DNA of 64,000 bases from an uncultured Bacilli bacterium (GCA_934167665.1 CAKPLN010000001.1:384387-448386); one strand, 5' to 3'. Shown: positions 8,762 to 18,077, numbered from the stretch's first letter. Numbers and translations are program-made. Notes: generated by a model from the sequence alone, not told the origin.

Positions 8762-10801
8762 TTAAATTCCATACATTTCATAATACTTATTAGTAACCTC
8801 TTTTGTAATTCTAAGTGTCACTAAACTAGCATAATCAGTTGTAGAATTAGGATGAGACGAATTAGGTGAAGTAACAACTATAGATACCTTAGGATTATTA
8901 TAAGGAAAATAGCCAACAAAAGAACTAGTAATAGTTTCTGTATCAATAATACCATTATTATCAGTATCAATAAAACTCTGGGAAGTACCAGTTTTACCGG
9001 CTGCATCTAATTTATTATCAATATAACCTCGTCCATATCCTCCATTAGCGTGCATAACCGCATAAAAGCCCTCTTTAACTCTATTCATATAATTACTATC
9101 TATATTAATTGTATTTAAAACTTGTTTTGGAACCTCAAAATAAGTATCACTAATCGTCTCATCATTCGTAGCTTGATGAACCTCTTTTAATAATCTAGGC
9201 GCTATTCTACTACCACCATTTGCAAAAGTTGAAATATATTGTGATAATTGAATTGGCGTATAAGTTTCATATTGACCCATAACAAAATCTAACAAATTAC
9301 CAGCACTTCGATCTTTAGAAGTATAACCACTACTTTCAACTGGTAAATCAATACCTGTCTTAACACCCAAGCCAAAGGCATGATACATATTACGATAAGT
9401 ATCAAATGCTGCCTGATTAAAGTTTAATTTCATATCCCTAAAATACTCTTGTCCATTAACCCTAATAGCGGCCTTAAACTGATAAACATTACTACTTTTA
9501 GCAAGTGCCGTAATATCATTAATATATCCTAAAGTAACTGAAGAACATTTAGCAGGAGCCCCAGCAACTTTAATACATTCATCTAAAATCTCTTCTCCAA
9601 TATGAACAGCACCAGTATTATAAGCCACTAACATAGATGCACCCTTAACAACAGAACCAGGAGTTATTGGAGATATAAGCATACTAGTAACATTATCAAT
9701 GATATTACCATTAACTATTTTTTTAGAGGCCATAGCTAAAATCTCCCCAGTATTCGGATCCTGAATAATTACACTAGAGTGATCATAATACTCCGTATTA
9801 GCCTCACTCTTAGCCCTAATCATTTGTTCTTCAATAATTCTCTCAACTTCTCTTTGTAAATTTATATCTATCGATAAAACAATATCATTACCTCTACTTC
9901 CCTCATCAATAAGCCTAAGTTCATGAGAATTAACAACTTCATATACAGCCTTTTCTCCTCGTAAGTAATTTTCATATTGCTTTTCCAAATAACTAAGACC
10001 AACACGTTCATTTAAAGAATACCCTAAAGAAAGATAATAATCCTTATCCTCTGCTGGAATTCCCTGAAGAGATACTGTTCCTAAAATAGATCTTAAAGTA
10101 TCACCATAAGGATAAATTCTCTCCCAATCAACTTGTGTATTAAAGCCACCTAAATCACTATTATTTTCAGAAATATAAGCAAATTCTTTATCTGAGGCAT
10201 TACTTTTTATAACCTTCTCCTCATAATTATATCCCCGACTCATTAAATAGTATAAATAAGCTGCTCTAAGGTCATTATCATCTAATGAAGAAAGTTCATT
10301 ATCAGTAATCCTTTCAAGCTTCATCTCTAATAAATCACTATTTGTTATCTTTCGCTCCTTAATTAACTTTCTTTCTTGTGAAGTTACTTTCTTATTACAC
10401 TCATCAGAATATTTAGTTAAATAAAATTCTCTTTTAGCCCTATCAGTCAATTTATCAAAATCAAGTTCCAAGTGTGGAGCAACCTTATATGCTAGTTGTA
10501 ACATTTCATCATTAGTAACACCTTTTTCTTTTTTATAAACTATAGTATTTAGCGCTTTATTATCCACTATAATATTATAATTTCGATCATAAATTCTTCC
10601 TCTAGGAGAACTACCTAAAGTAACCTTATTAGATGTAAGAGAAGCTAATGTATCAACATTTTCATCATAATTAACTACCATAACAGAAAATAATTTAAAA
10701 AATAAAACAAAGAAAAAGATAACAAGTACCACCAATAAGACGTTAAATCTAACGCCAATCACTTTATCATAATTAATACTTTTCGTCATACTTTTTCTCA
10801 T
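8762..10801 (-). CDS. class B penicillin-binding protein, PBP2-like transpeptidase
   Basis: Peptidoglycan D,D-transpeptidase of 679 residues, anchored by one membrane span (about 21-43) and otherwise extracellular. After the pedestal domain, which begins with SSPRGRIYDRN, the penicillin-binding fold carries SVVK (active Ser near 383), SSN near 437 and KTGTS near 602. No PASTA domains follow, so it fits PBP2/PbpA or FtsI rather than SpoVD/PBP2x. It stands alone, not inside the division cluster at 28-36 kb. The ATG at 10801 has an AGGAG just upstream. The assignment to elongation or division is open. Confidence 0.9.
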   Translation of the reverse strand: MRKSMTKSINYDKVIGVRFNVLLVVLVIFFFVLFFKLFSVMVVNYDENVDTLASLTSNKVTLGSSPRGRIYDRNYNIIVDNKALNTIVYKKEKGVTNDEMLQLAYKVAPHLELDFDKLTDRAKREFYLTKYSDECNKKVTSQERKLIKERKITNSDLLEMKLERITDNELSSLDDNDLRAAYLYYLMSRGYNYEEKVIKSNASDKEFAYISENNSDLGGFNTQVDWERIYPYGDTLRSILGTVSLQGIPAEDKDYYLSLGYSLNERVGLSYLEKQYENYLRGEKAVYEVVNSHELRLIDEGSRGNDIVLSIDINLQREVERIIEEQMIRAKSEANTEYYDHSSVIIQDPNTGEILAMASKKIVNGNIIDNVTSMLISPITPGSVVKGASMLVAYNTGAVHIGEEILDECIKVAGAPAKCSSVTLGYINDITALAKSSNVYQFKAAIRVNGQEYFRDMKLNFNQAAFDTYRNMYHAFGLGVKTGIDLPVESSGYTSKDRSAGNLLDFVMGQYETYTPIQLSQYISTFANGGSRIAPRLLKEVHQATNDETISDTYFEVPKQVLNTINIDSNYMNRVKEGFYAVMHANGGYGRGYIDNKLDAAGKTGTSQSFIDTDNNGIIDTETITSSFVGYFPYNNPKVSIVVTSPNSSHPNSTTDYASLVTLRITKEVTNKYYEMYGI

Positions 10802-10872
10802 AAAACTCTCCTCATTATTAGTTTATCACATAATTAAAAACTTATTTCATATATTTCTTTAGAGGTGATATT

Positions 10873-11124
10873 ATTTACAAAGAATTAATAAAAAAATATA
10901 TTAATATTTTAACTCCCAGTAATATAAAAGATTATGCTATAAAAGAGAATGTAAATCTAAATAATAATGAAGTAATGATAATATATAATTTTATAAAAAA
11001 ATATTATAATGACCTACTAGAAAAAAATATAACCGTTTTTAAATATTTAAAATCTGAAGTAAATGATGAAATTTACATTAAAGCACTTACTCTTTATAAT
11101 GAATATGCTAATAAATATCTTTAA
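10873..11124 (+). CDS. small YqfT-like (DUF2624-like) protein with apparent ATT start
   Basis: An 83-codon frame on the plus strand, reading IYKELIKKYINILTPSNIKD at its start and ending in LTLYNEYANKYL. The pattern of helical repeats, LTP motif and NEYANKYL end resembles the DUF2624/YqfT family, and the neighbour nfo (yqfS) is the gene next to yqfT in Bacillus; the family call is inference. No ATG, GTG or TTG is near its beginning: a good AGAGGTG (10861-10867) is followed by two in-frame ATT codons, the second seven bases past AGAGG. An in-frame TAA closes the frame upstream. Either ATT is used, as for infC, or the start codon has mutated. Confidence 0.55.
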   Translation: MYKELIKKYINILTPSNIKDYAIKENVNLNNNEVMIIYNFIKKYYNDLLEKNITVFKYLKSEVNDEIYIKALTLYNEYANKYL

Positions 11125-11130
11125 TAACTA

Positions 11131-11162
11131 AAAAAAGACATTTATGTAATTAAATGTCTTTT
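11131..11162. terminator. bidirectional terminator between the YqfT-like gene and nfo
   Basis: A 10-bp stem (11135-11144 with 11151-11160, loop of six) with TTTT on the plus strand and seven T on the minus strand, lying between two converging genes. Confidence 0.85.
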
Positions 11163-12039
11163 AATTAATTATTTTATTTATTAAATCACTATCAAATTTC
11201 TTATTTTTAATCATTTCAATTTCATACTTATATGGTGGAAATTGTCTATCAATATATGGTGTCTCTAAAATTTTAGGGATATCAACAAGTCTATCATTAT
11301 AGACTATCTTAATTAAGGTATCAAATCCAATCTTACCAAAACCGAAGTTTTCGTGGCGATCTTTATGAGCAGCTATTTCATTTTTACTATCATTAATATG
11401 AACACAATGAATTTTACTAATTCCAATCATTTTATCAAACATATCTAAAAAATCATCAAAATTCTTCATATCGTACCCTGCATCATTTAAATGACAAGTA
11501 TCTAAACAAACACCAATATGTTCTTTATCATTAACACCATCAATAATAGTTTTAATCTCTTCTAATTTTGAACCAATTTCGGTACCCTTTCCAGCCATTG
11601 TTTCTAAAAGAATAGTAACATCTCTCTTACCCAAAATTTTATTTAATCCATCAATAATATTTGAAATGCCAACGCAAGTACCAAGACCAACATGGCTTCC
11701 CGGATGTAGGACCATATATTTAATTCCAAGTAAATGACAACGTTCAATCTCTTCTTTCAAAAACTCTACAGAAAAATTAAACTTGTCCATTTCTTTATTA
11801 TTAGCCAAATTTATAATATAAGGTGCATGAACAACAACTTTTGAATAATCAAGTTTATTATCATTCATTACTGATATTGCCTTTTTTGTAAGTTCCAAAT
11901 CAATAGGATATCTACTAGTATTTTGTGGAGCTCCTGTATAAAACATAAATGTATTAGCCCCATACTCTAAAGCTTCATTTAAACTTCCTAACAATTGTGT
12001 ATCTTTCTTAAAACCAACATGACTTCCAATTAGTAACAT
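11161..12039 (-). CDS. nfo: endonuclease IV (AP endonuclease)
   Basis: Cuts DNA 5' of abasic sites in base excision repair, using a three-zinc TIM barrel. The 292 residues contain the family signatures: IGSHVG at the start, VLHPGS, ETMAGKGTE, CLDTCHLNDAGYD and HINDSKNE, with metal ligands among these His, Glu and Asp residues. The start is the ATG at 12039, seven bases after GGAGG. It is a single-gene unit facing the small YqfT-like gene, with a shared terminator between them. Confidence 0.97.
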   Translation of the reverse strand: MLLIGSHVGFKKDTQLLGSLNEALEYGANTFMFYTGAPQNTSRYPIDLELTKKAISVMNDNKLDYSKVVVHAPYIINLANNKEMDKFNFSVEFLKEEIERCHLLGIKYMVLHPGSHVGLGTCVGISNIIDGLNKILGKRDVTILLETMAGKGTEIGSKLEEIKTIIDGVNDKEHIGVCLDTCHLNDAGYDMKNFDDFLDMFDKMIGISKIHCVHINDSKNEIAAHKDRHENFGFGKIGFDTLIKIVYNDRLVDIPKILETPYIDRQFPPYKYEIEMIKNKKFDSDLINKIIN

Positions 12040-12065
12040 ATAATTACCTCCATACAAAGTATAGC

Positions 12066-12099
12066 AAAAAAAAGAATCTAAGTCTATCCTAGATTCTTT
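12066..12099 (-). terminator. terminator after first prepilin gene
   Basis: A 10-bp stem (12090-12099 with 12071-12080) followed on the minus strand by eight T. Confidence 0.85.
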
Positions 12100-12106
12100 A
12101 ATCTAC

Positions 12107-12673
12107 TTAAGCTTCAACGCAAACTGGAACAGTTGGATTAGCTACAAGAATATCATTTACAGCCTTCTTTTCAGGATCAGTTAAAGTCATTTTAACATTT
12201 CCTCTAACTAAAGCATCAGATTGAATTCCAGAAGCAACTGTATCAGTAATTCCATGAGTACCATCATTTAAAGCAACATAGAACTTAGTAATACGACGTT
12301 CTCCTGAAGTAGAAATGTTAACTCTTACATAACCTTTTACGTTACGATTACCCCAAGATGACTTACCACCTTGATCAACCAATACTGGATAATTAGCAGA
12401 ACTAGTATCAATTTGAACATAGTAATCACCATCATCAACTGCAGAAGATACTACTGAATCATTTACACCAACCTTACAAGATAATCCATCAGCTGTCCAT
12501 AATGTTTTAACAGCATTAGCATAAGACTTAGCAATATCTACAAAAGTATCCTTTCTTGAATTTTCAATTGTTCTAGATACTGAAGGAATCGCAACCATCA
12601 TTAAGATACCCATAATTACGATTACTGCAAGTAACTCAACCAATGTAAAACCTTTACTATTGATCTTTTTCAT
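12107..12673 (-). CDS. type IV prepilin-like protein (class III signal peptide)
   Basis: A 188-residue protein starting with a short basic leader and the prepilin-peptidase motif G-FTLVELL, cleavage expected after Gly8 with Glu at +5, followed by a hydrophobic helix to about residue 30 and then an IENSRKDTF segment typical of Gram-positive pseudopilins. The globular part has two cysteines (near 59 and close to the C-terminus) that could form a disulfide. It may be a pilin or ComGC/G-like pseudopilin. No assembly ATPase, platform protein or prepilin peptidase is in this window. It follows a second prepilin gene by about 155 bases and has its own leader. Confidence 0.85.
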   Translation of the reverse strand: MKKINSKGFTLVELLAVIVIMGILMMVAIPSVSRTIENSRKDTFVDIAKSYANAVKTLWTADGLSCKVGVNDSVVSSAVDDGDYYVQIDTSSANYPVLVDQGGKSSWGNRNVKGYVRVNISTSGERRITKFYVALNDGTHGITDTVASGIQSDALVRGNVKMTLTDPEKKAVNDILVANPTVPVCVEA

Positions 12674-12829
12674 ATTTTCACTCTCTCTTTCTATTATGAT
12701 TACAATATGATAGTATCATAATTTTTTTTAAAATACAATGAAAATTTTTTTATTTTTTTATTAAATGTAAAGTAATTATTTTTTTCAAGTAATATCAACA
12801 TTCAAAATGTGTAAAGTATAATTTAGTGC

Positions 12830-13441
12830 CTATTCTATAGCATAAACATGTGTAATTCCTGCTGAGCAATCAACAACACTATGATCTATTCTTGAACTAA
12901 GCGTAACTCCTTTATTACTATTAGCTTCTAAAGTAGCCTGATCATTACCATATGCATAGTTATAATCAGATAAATTAAATAAATTACTATTTTCAACATT
13001 TTCAACTTTATCAGTTGCTCCATCAGCATATAAAGTTGTTACCTTAACTAAAGGAATACCTCTAGGCTCAGTACTAGCTGAGATTCTCTCAATTAATTGA
13101 ACATAGTATTCATATTCATTATTTACTCTTTTTATAACAACATAAGACTGATTCTTTAAATACTCACCACCATTAGGTGGATCTTCAAATTCTGAGTTAT
13201 CTAAATATGCCAAGTTCATTACAACACATTGATTTTCTAAAGGCTTTACAATACCAGTACTACTACCTCTAAGTTTATATTCAGCCGTTGTTGCAAGCTT
13301 CTTAGCATCTTCAACATAAGTAGTAGCCCTATTTTTATAAAGAATACCCGTAACATTAGGAATCGCAATTGACATAATAATTCCTAAAATAACCATTACT
13401 GCCAACAACTCTACTAAAGTAAAACCCTTTTCATTTCTCAC
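12830..13441 (-). CDS. second type IV prepilin-like protein
   Basis: A 203-residue protein with GFTLVELLAV right after a five-residue leader, hydrophobic to about residue 28, then IPNVTGILYKNRATTYVEDA, a typical continuation of the pseudopilin alpha-helix. Two cysteines (near 67 and 192) again frame the globular domain. The start is GTG at 13441, preceded by AGGTAGGTG. It is a distinct protein from its neighbour, alike only over the N-terminal helix, which suggests a major/minor pilin pair. Confidence 0.85.
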   Translation of the reverse strand: MRNEKGFTLVELLAVMVILGIIMSIAIPNVTGILYKNRATTYVEDAKKLATTAEYKLRGSSTGIVKPLENQCVVMNLAYLDNSEFEDPPNGGEYLKNQSYVVIKRVNNEYEYYVQLIERISASTEPRGIPLVKVTTLYADGATDKVENVENSNLFNLSDYNYAYGNDQATLEANSNKGVTLSSRIDHSVVDCSAGITHVYAIE

Positions 13442-13494
13442 AAATTATCACCTACCTTAAATTAATTATAACAAATATCTTCAATATTTAAATA

Positions 13495-14661
13495 TTAATT
13501 TAATATTTTCCTCATGTTTTCAATCTCTAACATCGTCGTATTAGTGTAAAGTGAATCATCAAATAAGAAATCATACCTAAAAAGACTAAAACCATTATAA
13601 TATTTAAGATTCCTTGATAATATTATTTCTCGCATAATGATATTACTATTATTAATCCATTCATTAGAGCCACTTCTAGCATATTTATCAAATGCTCCTA
13701 CTTTATAAAAAGCTAGGGCAACATTTAACTTAATATCATCATTTTTAATAAGACTCTCCCACTCTTCTATAACATGTAAAAAAGCCTTAGTCTCATTAAA
13801 AAAGCCATAATAAACTTGTGGCATAATAAAGTCAACATACTCCTTACTGCTTAACCACGCTTTAACATCAGCTGAAATCACCCCATAATTATTTTCAATA
13901 TTACCATCAGGACTAACTCCAAATATAACATTATGTTTAAAACACACCTTATGAACTCTAGAAATCATTCTGTTAATAATCATCAAATGATACTTATCAA
14001 AACTAATATTATCATGATCTTTTAAATAATTAACGTAATCATTATAATCCAAATCATAACTAGGATAAAAATAATCATCAAATAAAATTCCATCCACTTG
14101 ATAATTACTTACAACCTCCAAAACTCCATCCACAATTAAATCCTCAATCTCCCTTTTAGATGGGTTATAATAAACTCCAACATCTTCATATAAATAATCA
14201 GTACCCAAATATTTATAAGCAGGGTTCGCCTCACTAATATCTCTTCCAGAACTCCTAACTCGATAAGGATTAATCCAACCATAGATATACATATTATTAG
14301 CCTTACACTGCTCAATAAAATACTCTAAAACATCAAATCCCGGATCAACGCCCTCCTTACCACTAACTGTGCTACTCCAAGGAAAAATATTAGACTTATA
14401 TATAGCATCAGAAAAACTTCTTATCTGTAAAATAATAGTATTAAATCCCAAATCCTTAATATTTTTAATCATTAAATCAATATTTTTCTTCCTTAAATCA
14501 CCATTAGAATTACCAACATATTTATTTAACTCAATATAACTAACAAAAATAGCTCTTACTTCATTTTTATCTTTTGAAGAGTTACCATTAATAGTAGTAA
14601 CCTTACTAGTTACCAATATGAACACTATACTTAAAACAATTAATAGAACATACTTTTTCAC
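13495..14661 (-). CDS. GHL10 family glycosyl-hydrolase-like protein, membrane anchored
   Basis: Member of the family-10-like glycosylhydrolases (DUF187, YngK-like). After a hydrophobic N-terminal signal anchor (about residues 3-22) the TIM barrel shows AIFVSYIEL, a GWINPYRVR loop, VDGILFDDYFYP and FGVSPDGN, the usual landmarks of the family; the acidic pair in FDDYF is the likely active site. The enzymes are thought to act on peptidoglycan-type or other bacterial glycans outside the cell. I choose the GTG at 14661, four bases after GGTGAT; two upstream codons (TTG 14673, GTG 14670) are also in frame. 388 residues. Confidence 0.85.
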   Translation of the reverse strand: MKKYVLLIVLSIVFILVTSKVTTINGNSSKDKNEVRAIFVSYIELNKYVGNSNGDLRKKNIDLMIKNIKDLGFNTIILQIRSFSDAIYKSNIFPWSSTVSGKEGVDPGFDVLEYFIEQCKANNMYIYGWINPYRVRSSGRDISEANPAYKYLGTDYLYEDVGVYYNPSKREIEDLIVDGVLEVVSNYQVDGILFDDYFYPSYDLDYNDYVNYLKDHDNISFDKYHLMIINRMISRVHKVCFKHNVIFGVSPDGNIENNYGVISADVKAWLSSKEYVDFIMPQVYYGFFNETKAFLHVIEEWESLIKNDDIKLNVALAFYKVGAFDKYARSGSNEWINNSNIIMREIILSRNLKYYNGFSLFRYDFLFDDSLYTNTTMLEIENMRKILN

Positions 14662-14706
14662 TCTAATCACCAAATATAAAATAACACCCTAAAATTAAAA
14701 AAGTTG

Positions 14707-15351
14707 TCACTTTATATTTTCACGTTTAATTAAAAACAATCTATTTTTTTGATAAAAACCATAGAATATATCCTCTAATTTAAAATTTTCTTCATCAAGC
14801 TTTCTATTAAGCCAACTAATATCCTTTCTTATTTGAATAAGCACATCTTCTTGAACTTTTCCATCTAAAATAACTGGTAAAGGATATGTTCTATCTGGAT
14901 CATCATCCCTTTTAAAAACTGACAACTTCCCACTTGTCTCCAGTATAGCATAATCAACTTCTTCTATTGATTTAATAGATTGCGCTCTAAGTTGAGTAAG
15001 TAAATCATCCAAATTATATCTTTGCTTTAACATTTCTTCAAAATTTATCTTACCACGATTTATAATAACAGATACTTCTCCATCAACTGTCTTTCTAACA
15101 CCTGTTACTTTTAAAGAAATATAAGCTACACAAAGTTGTATCAAAACCAAAGTTACAATTGGTAGAATCGATAAAAGCATATCATCTTTATAGTTTTCTA
15201 TTGAAATAGCCGCAAGTTCCGCAATAAAAAGAGAAACAATAAAATCCATTACTGATAGTTCTCCTACTTCTCTTTTACCCATAAATCTATAGGCTAGTGT
15301 AATAATTATATAAAATAATATACTTCTAATGATAACAACTACATATTCCAT
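14707..15351 (-). CDS. YetF/DUF421 family membrane protein
   Basis: A 214-residue protein with three hydrophobic spans in the first 85 residues and a cytoplasmic C-terminal YetF domain carrying RAQSIKSIEEVDYAILE, the conserved core of the family. Bacillus YetF-family proteins (YhaO/YrbG/YkjA types) are linked to spore germination-protein stability, but the function here is not known. ATG at 15351 lies seven bases after GGAGG. The gene follows 355 bases upstream of no other minus-strand gene and probably forms a unit with the GHL10 gene, 45 bases downstream. Confidence 0.85.
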   Translation of the reverse strand: MEYVVVIIRSILFYIIITLAYRFMGKREVGELSVMDFIVSLFIAELAAISIENYKDDMLLSILPIVTLVLIQLCVAYISLKVTGVRKTVDGEVSVIINRGKINFEEMLKQRYNLDDLLTQLRAQSIKSIEEVDYAILETSGKLSVFKRDDDPDRTYPLPVILDGKVQEDVLIQIRKDISWLNRKLDEENFKLEDIFYGFYQKNRLFLIKRENIK

Positions 15352-15489
15352 AAAATCCTCCACCAAGTAAATTAACTTAGATTAATCAATAGTCAAAATA
15401 TTCTACATAAGTATAGAGCTATACCTATTAATATATTTATCTTTTTCATAATTTTTATACAAAAACATATTATTTACTGAGGTGTTTTA

Positions 15490-15855
15490 ATGACATATCT
15501 AAAAAAATATGGTTTAAGACTTTTATATACTTTTCTAGTTATAATAATTTCTCTCCTATTAATTAATACTTTATATTACTTTAATATAATTAATAATAAC
15601 CTCTACAAAGTATTAAAAATAATACCAATTCTAATATCTATTTTTATAAATGCCTACATATTAGGTAAAAATACTGACCAAAAAGGCTATTTAGAAGGCT
15701 TAAAACTATCTATAATTATAATTTTAATATTTTTTATTTTAACTCTTATAACTAAACAACCACTTAAACTAAAAGTTATTCTCTATTATCTAATAATAGG
15801 TATAACATCAATCCTAGGTAGTATGATAGGTATAAACAAAAAAAAGGATAGTTAA
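15490..15855 (+). CDS. small four-span membrane protein (TIGR04086/YrzE-like)
   Basis: A 121-residue protein, almost wholly hydrophobic, with four predicted spans and a basic C-terminus (INKKKDS). Length and span pattern fit the TIGR04086 family of unknown function, which in Bacillus lies near yajC-secDF. The ATG at 15490 follows GAGGTG by six bases. It runs against the minus-strand operon; its stop lies inside a shared terminator and overlaps the end of the opposing gene by four bases. Confidence 0.75.
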   Translation: MTYLKKYGLRLLYTFLVIIISLLLINTLYYFNIINNNLYKVLKIIPILISIFINAYILGKNTDQKGYLEGLKLSIIIILIFFILTLITKQPLKLKVILYYLIIGITSILGSMIGINKKKDS

Positions 15856-15870
15856 TCCTTTTTTATTGTT
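15834..15870. terminator. bidirectional terminator at converging gene ends
   Basis: A 10-bp stem of AAAAAAGGAT with ATCCTTTTTT (15840-15849 with 15855-15864, loop of five). Both converging genes place their stop codons in the hairpin. Confidence 0.8.
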
Positions 15871-16301
15871 TCGTTCATCTTTTTAACTTTTTGAATAGAA
15901 CTAGAAAGTTCTTTTGCTCTACTATCTGATATTACAACATTAGAATCATCATGTGCAGCTTCTATTGCGGAAAAGTTTATAGTTCCAAAAAACGTTGTCA
16001 TCGTCTCTAACGTCTCATGAACTTTTGGTAAATCAAACGCACAAAATAAACAAGATTCTTCTTCATCACTTTCAAATTTTAAAGCTCCTGAAAAAGCTCC
16101 TCTTTCCTTATATTCTCTAAGAAAATGACAAAGCATATCATTATTATCAAGTCTAACAAAAACATCAGTAGTACCATTTAAACATTCATACACAACTTGA
16201 TGTACCAATAACTCTGCTTCCTTTTCTTTTAAAACTACCCACTTATAAGCTTCAGGTATTTTAATCTTTCCATAATCATCTATTAATTCAGAAAACATCA
16301 T
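15852..16301 (-). CDS. hypothetical cytosolic protein downstream of trmK
   Basis: A 149-residue soluble protein, rich in acidic residues, with a C-terminal Lys-rich helix (SSSIQKVKKMNETIKKD). No signal or membrane span is seen and I do not recognise the fold. GGAGG precedes an ATGATG pair; the first ATG is used here. It sits 19 bases after trmK, the slot that in Bacillus holds the Nif3-family gene yqfO, but it is too short and does not look like Nif3. It is the last gene of the dnaG-sigA-trmK operon. Confidence 0.75.
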   Translation of the reverse strand: MMFSELIDDYGKIKIPEAYKWVVLKEKEAELLVHQVVYECLNGTTDVFVRLDNNDMLCHFLREYKERGAFSGALKFESDEEESCLFCAFDLPKVHETLETMTTFFGTINFSAIEAAHDDSNVVISDSRAKELSSSIQKVKKMNETIKKD

Positions 16302-16320
16302 CTATATTCCTCCAAATCCT

Positions 16321-16983
16321 CTACAACTCTTTTTGTATCATTTTAATTTCTCTTTTAGTAATAATCTTCTTAAGTAAATAATTTTTAGGTAAAACCCTAA
16401 TTAATATTTCTCTTGATAACTTTTCTCTTTCATAATACTCTCTAAATAAATCTCCTTTATTTTTAAGAAATACTGGTCCAAAGAAAAATTCTTTCTTACT
16501 ATAATGTTTTTTTCCCTTTTTAAAAACTATAATTTGATATATAAATTTTTTCTCTTTTACAAAAACCTCATTATCAATATAAAAACCATTATTAGTCAAA
16601 AATCTTTTTACATCACTCTGATAATTATTAGGACTTAAAATAATTGTACTTACCTTCTTTAAAACATCTAAGTGTTTTTTGAATATGCCTATCATATTTC
16701 TACCACCCATACCAGAAATAATAATAGTATCAATACAATCACTATAAGTATCCAGGCCATCCCCTAATCGAACTTCAATTTTATCTGTTAGATGTTCACG
16801 TTGAATATTTTCTTTAGCCTGTAAAACAGGACCTTCCGCTACATCACTCGCAATAGTTTGAATATTTTTATTACGGCGAACAAGATAAATATCTAATAAA
16901 GCATGATCACAACCAACGTCCAAACAAAAGGAATTAGCTTCAACTAAATCCCCTATTGTTTTTAATCTATCATTTATTTTCAT
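16321..16983 (-). CDS. trmK: tRNA (adenine22-N1)-methyltransferase
   Basis: SAM-dependent enzyme that makes m1A22 in bacterial tRNA. The 220 residues begin with a short helix and then the SAM-binding LDVGCDHALLDIYL (about 20-33), followed by IASDVAEGP, LGDGL and the catalytic-loop-like ISGMGGRN and LSPNN motifs, as in Bacillus TrmK. The start codon overlaps the sigA stop (TAATG), matching the conserved sigA-trmK pairing. Confidence 0.93.
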   Translation of the reverse strand: MKINDRLKTIGDLVEANSFCLDVGCDHALLDIYLVRRNKNIQTIASDVAEGPVLQAKENIQREHLTDKIEVRLGDGLDTYSDCIDTIIISGMGGRNMIGIFKKHLDVLKKVSTIILSPNNYQSDVKRFLTNNGFYIDNEVFVKEKKFIYQIIVFKKGKKHYSKKEFFFGPVFLKNKGDLFREYYEREKLSREILIRVLPKNYLLKKIITKREIKMIQKEL

Positions 16984-18074
16984 TAATCAGTTAAAAAATC
17001 CTTTAACTTACGAGATCTAGATGGATGTCTTAATTTGCGAAGAGCCTTAGCTTCAATTTGTCTGATTCTCTCTCTTGTAACACCAAAGATTTGACCAACT
17101 TCTTCAAGTGTTCTACATTGACCATCATCAAGTCCAAATCTAAGACGGAGAACTTTTTCTTCACGTTCTGTCAAAGTAGCCAAAACACCACTTAACTCTT
17201 CTTTTAACATTTCAACAGTTGCATATTCTTCAGGTCCCATAGTTCTCTCATCTTTAATAAAATCTCCTAAATGAGAATCATCCTCTTCACCAATAGGTGT
17301 TTCAAGAGAAACAGGATCTTGTGATATTTTATATACTTCTCTTACCTTATCAATAGAAATGCCTAACTTTTTAGCTATCTCTTCATCAGTAGGTTCACGA
17401 TTTAACTCTTGAGTTAGTTGTCTTTGAACTCTTGCTAACTTATTGATTGTTTCAACCATGTGTACTGGAACACGAATTGTTCTAGCTTGATCAGCAATAG
17501 CTCTTGTAATTGCCTGTCTTATCCACCAAGTAGCATAAGTTGAGAACTTATATCCTTTAGTTGGATCAAACTTATCAACGGCCTTCATCAATCCTATATT
17601 ACCCTCTTGAATCAAATCAAGAAAAAGCATACCACGTCCAACATATCTTTTAGCAATACTAACAACTAAACGTAAATTAGATTCAGCAAGCATTCTCTTA
17701 GCCTCTTCATCACCCTCTTCAGCTCTTTGAGCATATTCAAACTCTTCATCTGAAGTAAGCAAATTAATACGGCCAATTTCCTTTAAATACATACGAACAG
17801 GATCATTTATTTTAACATCTTTTGATAAAGTTATACTTTCAACTTCGACATCTGCAGTAATTTCATCAGCACTAACATCATCACTACCATCTTCAGTAAC
17901 AATATCGATATTAGCATCAACTAAAGCATTATATAATTCATCTAGAGAATCACTATCTACATCTAATCCTCTTAACTCGTCAGCTAACTGTTCATAAGTA
18001 ATAAAACCTTGTTTTTTACCCTTAGCAATTAGTTTCTCTTTTCTTTCCTCTAAAGTCTTAATTTCTCCAACCAT
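16983..18074 (-). CDS. sigA: RNA polymerase primary sigma factor
   Basis: Housekeeping sigma factor of 363 residues. It has region 1.1-like N-terminus, DPVRMYLKEIG (1.2), the 2.1-2.4 block with YKFSTYATWWIRQAITRA, region 3 and the region 4 helix-turn-helix ending in TRERIRQIEAKALRKLRHP. Many promoters in this window fit its TTGACA/TATAAT consensus with an extended -10. It lies three bases after dnaG, the classic macromolecular-synthesis operon order, and shares the dnaG promoter. Confidence 0.98.
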   Translation of the reverse strand: MVGEIKTLEERKEKLIAKGKKQGFITYEQLADELRGLDVDSDSLDELYNALVDANIDIVTEDGSDDVSADEITADVEVESITLSKDVKINDPVRMYLKEIGRINLLTSDEEFEYAQRAEEGDEEAKRMLAESNLRLVVSIAKRYVGRGMLFLDLIQEGNIGLMKAVDKFDPTKGYKFSTYATWWIRQAITRAIADQARTIRVPVHMVETINKLARVQRQLTQELNREPTDEEIAKKLGISIDKVREVYKISQDPVSLETPIGEEDDSHLGDFIKDERTMGPEEYATVEMLKEELSGVLATLTEREEKVLRLRFGLDDGQCRTLEEVGQIFGVTRERIRQIEAKALRKLRHPSRSRKLKDFLTD

Positions 18075-18077
18075 AAT

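Noticed and set aside
12704..12716. Short palindrome ATGATAGTATCAT before the first prepilin gene as operator
   Set aside because: Only 6+6 AT-rich bases; such palindromes are common by chance here and no second copy lies before the other prepilin gene.
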